Assembly: GCA_002784505.1 (NCBI GenBank)
Contig: PFLF01000066.1
Location: 1 to 9,976 of the forward strand
Length of the DNA stretch: 9,976 nucleotides
Direction: 5' to 3'
Source: Candidatus Roizmanbacteria bacterium CG_4_10_14_0_8_um_filter_39_9
Lineage (GTDB): Bacteria > Patescibacteriota > Microgenomatia > UBA1406 > GWC2-37-13
Every line of letters begins with the position of its first letter. Positions within the stretch are counted from its first letter, which is position 1. Of the stretch, positions 4,873-9,976 are shown one piece after another. Both the position numbers and the translations under genes were made by a program. Under the pieces are notes generated by a model. The model saw nothing but the letters and a program-made list of their open reading frames with translations. It was not told where the DNA came from and made no database searches.

Positions 4873-7683
4873 ATGGCATCTATTGATAAATTTAAGGAAG
4901 ACCGTTTGGCAAAGTTAAAAAAAATTCGTAAAATCGGATGGAACCCGTATCCTTCATCATACGACAAAAAAAATACTGTTAGTGAGTGTTTGAAGGGTGA
5001 GGGCAAGACAGTAAAGACTGCGGGTAGACTTTTTTCCTTCCGAACTCATGGAAATATTGCCTTTGCTGACATAAAGGATGAATCGGGCAAAATACAACTA
5101 TTCTTTAAAAAGGCGGTCCTTGGAGCCGATGCTTTTAAAAACCTTGACCTTCTTGATATTGGTGACTTTGTTGGAGTTGAGGGAGAGGTTGGAAAGACTA
5201 TTGCTGGCGAAATATCAATTGTCCCAAATACATATACCCTACTGACTAAAGCTATTCTCCCTCTTCCGAATTCATGGTATGGTTTAAAAGATATTGAAGA
5301 CCGTTTTAGAAAACGATATTTAGATCTTATATTGAATCCTGAAGTAAAAAAAAGAATTGGAATAAGAAGTAAAATAATTCAATCTATCCGAAATTTTCTT
5401 GATGCTAAAAATTTTATTGAAATAGAGACGCCTACTCTCCAACCAATTTATGGGGGCGGATTTGCAAAACCTTTTAAAACGCATTTCAACGCACTTGATG
5501 CAGATTTTTATCTTCGGATATCTGATGAAATGTACTTAAAAAGGTTAATTGTTGGCGGATTTGAAAAAGTGTATGAAATTACGAAAGTATTCCGTAACGA
5601 AGGATATGATAGCGACCATAACCCTGAATTTACCATGTTTGAAGCTCAGATCGCCTATCAGGATTATTATTATGGAATGGATGTAATTGAAAAAATTATT
5701 GAAAATGTAGCTATGCAAGTACACGGATCAACAAAGTTTGAATATCAGGGAACGCAGATGTCTGTAAAAAGTCCGTGGCCAAGATACCGAGTTGCTGAAG
5801 CGATAAAGAAATATACCAATGAGGACACCCTTTTGTGGAAAACACTAGAAGAGGCAAAAAAAAGAGCTGTTGCCTTAATAACTAACAAGGAAAAACATGA
5901 AGAAATTGCACGAACAAATTCAATTGGAGAAATTATTGCTTTACTTTTTGAAGAACGTGTCGAATCAAATTTACTCCAACCCACCATTATTTACGATTAC
6001 CCCATTGAGGTATCTCCTCTTGCAAAAAAATGTGAAGATCCGCGATTTACTCAGCGATTTGAAATGTTTGCATTTGGATCTGAGCTCGGAAATAATTATT
6101 CTGAGCTTAATGATCCAATTGATTTGAGAAAGCGCTTTGTGGACGAAAAAAAACGTGAAAAGGCAGGTTTTGAAGACGCTCATCAAACAGATTATGACTA
6201 TATTGAGGCCATTGAGCATGGCTTTCCTTTGACATGTGGCATTGCAATCGGAATTGATCGTCTCGTCATGCTTCTTACTAATGCAACAAATATTAAAGAG
6301 GTAATACCATTCCCTACACTGAGACCTGTAAAAAATAGCTCTGATCCAAAACCAAAAATAACCGTTTCAACAAAAGTTGTAAAAAATCCTCATTTTTATA
6401 TCAGCGATCAAGTAATACAAAAATTTCCAGATATGAAAGTTGGGTATGCTATCATTGAGGGAGTATCCATAAAAAAACAAAATGGAGAGTTAGATCAACT
6501 TAAAAAATCTGTTTCATCCTCCATTCAATCATCACTTTCACTCCAAGATCTCGATTCAATTCCCAGTATCAAAATGTATAGAAGTATGTTTAAGACATTT
6601 GGAGTTGATTGGCAAAAACGGCACCCATCTGCTGATGCATTACTTCGTCGTATTATACAAGGCAAAGGCCTATATAACATCAACACATTGGTTGATGCAT
6701 ATAATGTTGCAGTTTTGGATTCAAAAATTGCACTTGGTGCCTTTGATCGAAAACACCTCGAATTTCCAACTACACTACGTTTTGCAGCAGAAGGAGAAAA
6801 AATACGATTACTTGGCGACGATGAAGATACTCTTATCCACGAAGGTGAACTCATCTACGCAGATTCTAAAAAGAATATGACCTTAGATTTAAACTACCGC
6901 GACTGTGATGATACAAAGATAACAGAAAAGACAAAGGACGTTGTTTTATATGCTGATGGTGGTCCAGAAATGTCGGTTGAAGAACTCAAAAAAGGACTTG
7001 AAAAGGGAATTGAACTTATCATAAGGTTTAATGGAGGAATTGTGACAAAGAAATTTATTATAAATGATGAGCGCGTAAATGATCTTTTAACACAAAGTGT
7101 GAGATCCTCCCCGCTTACACTTTCCCGTGAAAAAGCTCTTGAATTATTAAACGACAAAATAAAAAATAAAAATTTGATTAAGCACTGTCTTGCAGTTGAG
7201 GCCGCAATGAAAGCGCTCGCCCAAAAATTTAATGGTGACGAAATAAAATGGGGTATGGCAGGATTGCTTCATGATGGAGATTGGGAAGTAACACAAAACG
7301 ATCATGCCCGTCATGCTGTACAAGTTGTTGAGTGGATTAAAGAGCTTGGGGAAGAAGATCCGGAATTACTCAAAACAATACTTGTCCATAACCACCATCA
7401 TAATGGTGAAAATAAACCCTCAACTCCGATGGAATGGGCGCTTTATACCTGCGATGAACTTACCGGCCTTATAGTCGCAACAACTCTCGTCATGCCAACG
7501 CGAAAAATTCAAGACGTCACTGTTGAATCCGTCTTAAAAAAATTCCCGGCAAAATCTTTTGCGGCAGGCGTTAACCGAGATCAAATTAAGATGTGTGAAG
7601 TAAAACTTAACATTCCCATAAATGAATTTGTAGGGATTGTCCTCAAATCAATGCAATCGATTGCACAAGACCTAGGTTTGTAA
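4873..7683 (+). CDS. lysS: Three-domain fusion: class II lysyl-tRNA synthetase + B3/B4 tRNA-editing-type domain + HD phosphohydrolase
   Basis: One uninterrupted 936-residue frame; ordinary bacterial LysRS is about 500. Residues 1-486 are a complete class IIb LysRS: anticodon-binding OB fold (about 47-120), motif 1 ending FIEIETPTLQP (181-191), motif 2 VFRNEGYDSDHNPEFT (239-254) and motif 3 GIDRLVML (460-467), ending in FPTLRP as usual. After a linker, residues about 497-735 are a B3/B4 domain (COG3382 type, as in PheRS beta and stand-alone tRNA deacylases): MYRSMF (568-573), HPSADALLRRIIQGKGL (584-600), INTLVDAYNV (603-612), LGAFD (621-625), LRFAAEGE (635-642) and GELIYAD (658-664). Residues about 752-936 are an HD-superfamily domain of the COG2316 kind: H771, GLLHDGDWE (797-805, HD at 800-801), the HNHHHN segment (839-844), D861 and FAAGVNRDQI. 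Predicted: lysylation of tRNA-Lys, hydrolysis of a mischarged tRNA by B3/B4, and an unknown phosphohydrolase step by HD. It follows greA by 6 nt with no Shine-Dalgarno. Domain calls are firm; editing substrates are inference. Confidence 0.9.
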   Translation: MASIDKFKEDRLAKLKKIRKIGWNPYPSSYDKKNTVSECLKGEGKTVKTAGRLFSFRTHGNIAFADIKDESGKIQLFFKKAVLGADAFKNLDLLDIGDFVGVEGEVGKTIAGEISIVPNTYTLLTKAILPLPNSWYGLKDIEDRFRKRYLDLILNPEVKKRIGIRSKIIQSIRNFLDAKNFIEIETPTLQPIYGGGFAKPFKTHFNALDADFYLRISDEMYLKRLIVGGFEKVYEITKVFRNEGYDSDHNPEFTMFEAQIAYQDYYYGMDVIEKIIENVAMQVHGSTKFEYQGTQMSVKSPWPRYRVAEAIKKYTNEDTLLWKTLEEAKKRAVALITNKEKHEEIARTNSIGEIIALLFEERVESNLLQPTIIYDYPIEVSPLAKKCEDPRFTQRFEMFAFGSELGNNYSELNDPIDLRKRFVDEKKREKAGFEDAHQTDYDYIEAIEHGFPLTCGIAIGIDRLVMLLTNATNIKEVIPFPTLRPVKNSSDPKPKITVSTKVVKNPHFYISDQVIQKFPDMKVGYAIIEGVSIKKQNGELDQLKKSVSSSIQSSLSLQDLDSIPSIKMYRSMFKTFGVDWQKRHPSADALLRRIIQGKGLYNINTLVDAYNVAVLDSKIALGAFDRKHLEFPTTLRFAAEGEKIRLLGDDEDTLIHEGELIYADSKKNMTLDLNYRDCDDTKITEKTKDVVLYADGGPEMSVEELKKGLEKGIELIIRFNGGIVTKKFIINDERVNDLLTQSVRSSPLTLSREKALELLNDKIKNKNLIKHCLAVEAAMKALAQKFNGDEIKWGMAGLLHDGDWEVTQNDHARHAVQVVEWIKELGEEDPELLKTILVHNHHHNGENKPSTPMEWALYTCDELTGLIVATTLVMPTRKIQDVTVESVLKKFPAKSFAAGVNRDQIKMCEVKLNIPINEFVGIVLKSMQSIAQDLGL

Positions 7684-7688
7684 TTTTA

Positions 7689-7724
7689 AATTCACTGGTT
7701 ATTGATTATTGTATATTGAACATT
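7689..7724 (+). repeat. Intergenic repeat copy 1 (AT-rich, contains rdgB promoter)
   Basis: It shares three ordered blocks with 9625-9653: AATTCACTG (7689-7697), GGTTATTGA (7697-7705) and ATTGAACATT (7715-7724). The spacing between blocks differs, so the element is degenerate or built from variable units. Confidence 0.4.
7712..7717 (+). promoter_or_regulatory. Candidate -10 box for the RdgB-like gene
   Basis: TATATT ends 9 nt before the ATG at 7727, the same spacing as the other leaderless promoters here. No good -35 is seen. No Shine-Dalgarno lies between it and the ATG. Confidence 0.42.
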
Positions 7725-7726
7725 CT

Positions 7727-8338
7727 ATGCCTCTTCTTCTTGCCACTCACAACAAAGCTAAGCTTGAAGAATTAAAATTGGGGACTGCTAATCTATCCCC
7801 TACACTTTCAATATTTTCCCTGGATGATCTTCACATATCCCAGGACCCCGAAGAAACGGGGAAAACTTTTCTTGAAAATTCGATCCTCAAAGCAAAATAC
7901 TACGGCAAACTTTCAGGATTACCAACGATTGCTGATGATGGTGGAGTAATGATCGATATTCTTAACGGGGAGCCGGGGGTTAAATCAAAAAGATGGGTTG
8001 GTCATGATGGTACCGATGAGGAACTCATGGCATACACCCTTTTGAGGCTTATTAATATTCCCATCGAAAAGCGTTTGGCATGCCTTCAAACTGTAATCAC
8101 TTATTTTAATCCTCTAAACGGCACCCTCTTTTCCGAAACGGGAAAAATTTCCGGCCATATTGCGCTACGGGCAAGCTCTCGCCCCACAAACGGATATCCG
8201 TATCGCTCTCTATTTATTGTTGACAAATATCATAAATATTATGATGAATTAACTGATGAAGAACATAAGAAAACAAATCACCGCCGAATTGCGCTTGAAC
8301 GATTGATAAAAAAAATCAAAGTAAATTTGATACAATAA
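7727..8338 (+). CDS. Non-canonical purine NTP pyrophosphatase (RdgB/HAM1 family)
   Basis: A 203-residue protein, close to the family's usual 195-205. The family hydrolyses ITP, dITP and XTP to monophosphates, keeping deaminated purines out of RNA and DNA. Family motifs in order: LATHNKAKLEEL (5-16, the T-x-N-x-x-K substrate loop), EETGKTFLENSILKA (ETGxTFxENAxxKA), TIADDGGVMIDILNGEPGV (IADDSGLxVDxLxGxPGV; catalytic-type Asp70/Asp71), and near the end NHRRIALERL (SHRxxAL). Two usual elements are altered: ADDSG is ADDGG, and the base-recognition loop GFGYDPxF is replaced by NGYPYRSLF (155-163). The nucleotide specificity may therefore differ. A TTG at 7709 would extend the N-terminus by six residues, but those codons overlap the -10 box, and the ATG at 7727 gives the family N-terminus. 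The stop codon overlaps the serS promoter. Confidence 0.85.
   Translation: MPLLLATHNKAKLEELKLGTANLSPTLSIFSLDDLHISQDPEETGKTFLENSILKAKYYGKLSGLPTIADDGGVMIDILNGEPGVKSKRWVGHDGTDEELMAYTLLRLINIPIEKRLACLQTVITYFNPLNGTLFSETGKISGHIALRASSRPTNGYPYRSLFIVDKYHKYYDELTDEEHKKTNHRRIALERLIKKIKVNLIQ
8328..8336 (+). promoter_or_regulatory. Extended -10 promoter of serS within the end of the RdgB-like gene
   Basis: TGATACAAT (TGn plus TACAAT at 8331-8336) ends 8 nt before the serS ATG at 8345. Its last T is the first base of the upstream gene's TAA stop. A leaderless serS transcript is predicted. The gap 8337-8344 has no Shine-Dalgarno. Confidence 0.5.
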
Positions 8339-8344
8339 ATCCAT

Positions 8345-9607
8345 ATGCTATCCGTTGATTTTATTCGCACAAATAAATTGAAAGTCTTGGAGACTCTTAA
8401 AAATAAAAACCGTCAGGCGGATATCGAGGGAATTTTTGAATATGATGACAAGCGGCGGGAAATAATTGCAAAAGTGCAGGCCCTTCGTGAAGAGCGAAAT
8501 AAGATCGCGAGACAACCCTTTACCGATGATACAAAGGCTCGAGGCAAAGAGATAAAAGAAGAACTAAAAACTATAGAAGAAGAACTAAGGTTGGTTGAGG
8601 AAAAATTAAATACACTCTTAAGCTTTGTTCCCAATGTCCCCCTTGATGAAGTTCCTGTTGGAAAAGATGAAAAAGACAACGTTGTTCAAAGAAAGTGGGG
8701 AGAGCCCCGCACGTTTGATTTTAAAATCAAATCGCATATTGATCTGGGAACGAGTCTTGGTATTATTGATTTTGAACGGGGGACCAAAGTTTCCGGATTT
8801 CGTGGTTATTTTTTAAAAAATGAGGGGGCATTACTTCATCTGGGCCTACTCATGTATGTTTTGCAAAAACTGACAAAAAAAGGATATACTCCTCTTATTG
8901 CTCCCGCCATCATCAAAAAATTTACGTTGTTTGGTTCAGGACACCTCCCTTGGGGAGAAAGGGAATTATATAAATTAAATGATGTTGATGATGATGCATA
9001 TCTTACGGCTACAGCTGAAATTCCTGTTACTGCCTATTATAGTAATGAAATTATTGATGAAAAAGATTTGCCTAAAAAATTTGTTGCATTTTCGCCATGC
9101 TTCCGCAGTGAGGCAGGATCATATGGAAAAGATACTAAGGGAATGTACCGGCTTCATGAGTTTTGGAAAATTGAGCAAGTAATACTGAATAGTAATAATA
9201 TTGACGAAGCGCGCACTATTCACGAAGAGCTTCAGAAAAATGCAGAGGAAATTTTACAAGAGTTAGGACTTCCCTACCAGGTACTTCTCATGTGTACCGG
9301 AGATATGGGTGAGCCGCAACTGAAAAAATATGATACTGAGACCTGGATGCCTTCCCGCAACGGCTATGGAGAGACCATGAGTAACTCCATTATGGGTGAC
9401 TTTCAAACACGAAGACTCAATATTAAATTCCGAAAGAAGACCGGAGAAAAGGAATATTGTTTCTCGTTTAATAACACGGCAGTTGCATCTCCTCGCATCC
9501 TGATTGCTCTCCTTGAAAACTTTCAGGAAAAAGATGGATCAATAACAATTCCAAAAATACTCCAACCTTTTGTTGGATTTTCAGTCATCAAATCAAAGGG
9601 AGAGTAA
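8345..9607 (+). CDS. serS: Seryl-tRNA synthetase
   Basis: A 420-residue class II synthetase, full length for the family; it charges tRNA-Ser. Residues about 1-110 form the N-terminal antiparallel coiled coil that grips the long variable arm of tRNA-Ser (KVQALREERNKIAR, then the ELKTIEEELRLVEEKL arm). The catalytic domain has LTATAEIPVTAYY (TxExP serine-site segment), motif 2 from FRSEAGSYGKDTKGMYRLHE (253-272) and motif 3 with PRILIALLENFQ (383-394), plus the usual VP-x-L ending as IPKILQPFVG. Departures from the E. coli form are RLHEF for RVHQF in motif 2 and SFNNTAVASPR for the usual LNGSGLAVGR in motif 3; I recall this pattern from other Patescibacteria and consider it a lineage feature. 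The start lies 8 nt after an extended -10 box. No strong terminator follows directly; a weak AT-rich hairpin is at 9663-9680. Confidence 0.96.
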   Translation: MLSVDFIRTNKLKVLETLKNKNRQADIEGIFEYDDKRREIIAKVQALREERNKIARQPFTDDTKARGKEIKEELKTIEEELRLVEEKLNTLLSFVPNVPLDEVPVGKDEKDNVVQRKWGEPRTFDFKIKSHIDLGTSLGIIDFERGTKVSGFRGYFLKNEGALLHLGLLMYVLQKLTKKGYTPLIAPAIIKKFTLFGSGHLPWGERELYKLNDVDDDAYLTATAEIPVTAYYSNEIIDEKDLPKKFVAFSPCFRSEAGSYGKDTKGMYRLHEFWKIEQVILNSNNIDEARTIHEELQKNAEEILQELGLPYQVLLMCTGDMGEPQLKKYDTETWMPSRNGYGETMSNSIMGDFQTRRLNIKFRKKTGEKEYCFSFNNTAVASPRILIALLENFQEKDGSITIPKILQPFVGFSVIKSKGE

Positions 9608-9624
9608 CATATTGGATAATTGAT

Positions 9625-9653
9625 AATTCACTGAGCATTGGTTATTGAACATT
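9625..9653 (+). repeat. Intergenic repeat copy 2 (after serS)
   Basis: It contains AATTCACTG (9625-9633), GGTTATTGA (9640-9648) and ATTGAACATT (9644-9653), the same three blocks in the same order as the copy before the RdgB-like gene. Here the second and third blocks overlap. Confidence 0.4.
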
Positions 9654-9671
9654 GATCATTAAAAAATGCCA

Positions 9672-9700
9672 TTGCATTTTATAACATCCTGTGTTATATT
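9672..9700 (+). promoter_or_regulatory. Candidate promoter for a short transcript after serS
   Basis: TGTTATATT (9692-9700) is an extended -10 with TATATT at 9695-9700. A weak -35, TTGCAT (9672-9677), sits exactly 17 nt upstream. The quasi-palindrome GTTAAGCTAAC follows at 9701-9711. Transcription would begin at about 9707. Confidence 0.42.
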
Positions 9701-9706
9701 GTTAAG

Positions 9707-9830
9707 CTAACATGGTAAATAAAATAGTATCAGTCTGTTTTATGCTTCTAATTACCCCCCAAAGGGCGGAGTAGTTGTTGTATAAAACTGATACACAAAC
9801 CCGCCCAGAAGGCGGGTTCATTTAGTTTTT
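9707..9830 (+). ncRNA. Candidate structured small RNA or attenuator leader
   Basis: Downstream of a promoter-like site, GTATCAG (9727-9733) plus TTTTAT (9738-9743) can pair with ATAAAA (9782-9787) plus CTGATAC (9788-9794). This makes a 13-bp stem with a 4-nt bulge, closed by a loop that contains CCCCAAAGGG. A terminator hairpin follows 3 nt later. GGGCGG in the loop (9764-9769) can also pair with CCGCCC (9801-9806) of the terminator's 5' arm, so a terminator/antiterminator switch is conceivable. A 20-codon ORF (9712-9774) overlaps the structure and ends MLLITPQRAE; whether it is translated is unknown. It matches no RNA family that I recognise. Boundaries are estimates. Confidence 0.33.
9798..9830 (+). 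terminator. Intrinsic terminator
   Basis: AACCCGCC (9798-9805) pairs with GGCGGGTT (9811-9818) around CAGAA, followed by CATTTAGTTTTT. The strong GC stem with a slightly interrupted T tract suggests a working terminator, possibly regulated. Confidence 0.75.
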
Positions 9831-9850
9831 GGGGCAAAAAACCAAAAAAT

Positions 9851-9919
9851 ATGGAAGTCGAAAATATCATAATACCATTTATGTTTCTACTCGTTATCAC
9901 GCTTATTTATGGCGGATAA
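9851..9919 (+). CDS. Possible 22-residue single-span membrane peptide
   Basis: The ORF runs from ATG 9851 to TAA 9917-9919. After an acidic start (MEVEN), residues 6-20 are almost entirely hydrophobic (IIIPFMFLLVITLIY), ending GG, long enough for a short membrane helix. It lies alone between two intrinsic terminators (9798-9830 and 9940-9965), which is where a small self-contained gene would be. There is no Shine-Dalgarno, consistent with the other genes here, and no clear promoter is seen in the 20 nt between the first terminator and the ATG, so expression would depend on read-through. I recognise no family; a chance ORF is quite possible. Confidence 0.3.
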   Translation: MEVENIIIPFMFLLVITLIYGG

Positions 9920-9939
9920 GTAATTATTATTAATAATTA

Positions 9940-9965
9940 CCCCGCTTCAAACAAGCGGGGTTTTT
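9940..9965 (+). terminator. Intrinsic terminator at right edge
   Basis: CCCCGCTT (9940-9947) pairs with AAGCGGGG (9953-9960) around CAAAC, followed by five T. The two stem arms are identical to those of the 4211-4237 terminator; only the loop differs. Confidence 0.93.
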
Positions 9966-9976
9966 AGGTTTTACGC

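Noticed and set aside
6525..6854. 109-codon open frame on the minus strand inside the B3/B4 part of lysS
   Set aside because: Low-complexity, serine-rich translation with no family signature, fully antisense to a gene with clear motifs.
7709..7726. TTG start giving a six-residue longer RdgB-like protein
   Set aside because: The family begins close to the LATxN motif, as it does from ATG 7727, and the extension overlaps the -10 box.
9663..9680. AAAATGC/GCATTTT hairpin as the serS terminator
   Set aside because: The stem is only 7 bp and AT-rich, with no separate T tract; it is too weak to call and also overlaps a possible -35.
1..9976. Recoded TGA (Gly) genome as in some Patescibacteria
   Set aside because: All long genes are free of in-frame TGA and end at family-appropriate positions under the standard code.
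1..9976. CRISPR array, transposase, integrase or phage genes
   Set aside because: No direct-repeat/spacer pattern and no such protein motifs were seen on either strand.

Overview
The window is AT-rich and uses the standard stop code: no long gene contains an in-frame TGA. The short intergenic gaps, absence of Shine-Dalgarno sequences, short AlaRS without its C-terminal domain, single-TM DsbA-like protein and style of the SerRS and AlaRS motifs all point to a Candidate Phyla Radiation / Patescibacteria genome, most likely Microgenomates-like. This placement rests on protein-family resemblance only.

Layout. On the minus strand at the left edge is the N-terminal ~90% of an NnrD-type NAD(P)H-hydrate dehydratase (1-758). 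Everything else is on the plus strand: a compact alanyl-tRNA synthetase (779-2554); a 49-codon ORF that looks like the stump of an HD-hydrolase gene (2562-2711); a stand-alone tRNA-binding OB-fold protein of the Trbp111/CsaA type (2716-3057); a membrane-anchored DsbA-like thioredoxin-fold protein (3120-4181); an intrinsic terminator; tRNA-Glu(CUC) (4318-4390) followed 8 nt later by greA (4399-4866); an unusual 936-residue protein joining lysyl-tRNA synthetase, a B3/B4 tRNA-editing-type domain and an HD phosphohydrolase domain (4873-7683); an RdgB/HAM1-type nucleotide pyrophosphatase (7727-8338); and seryl-tRNA synthetase (8345-9607). The last 369 bases hold no ordinary gene. They contain a promoter-like site, an inverted repeat ending in a terminator (possible small RNA or attenuator), a 22-codon hydrophobic ORF and a second terminator.

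How it works together. This is a housekeeping block centred on translation and its quality control: three aminoacyl-tRNA synthetases, a tRNA gene, a tRNA-binding protein, a transcript-cleavage factor, a nucleotide-pool sanitiser and a metabolite-repair enzyme. Most plus-strand genes have a -10-like hexamer ending 7-9 nt before the ATG and no Shine-Dalgarno, which suggests individually transcribed, leaderless or near-leaderless mRNAs. greA would gain an equally short leader by tRNA 3' processing.

The most noteworthy item is the LysRS-B3/B4-HD fusion. Class II LysRS normally has no post-transfer editing domain, so this looks like a synthetase with its own editing or nucleotide-clearing modules. 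Second is the AlaRS that lacks its tRNA-elbow-binding C-Ala domain while a free tRNA-elbow-binding-type protein is encoded just downstream.
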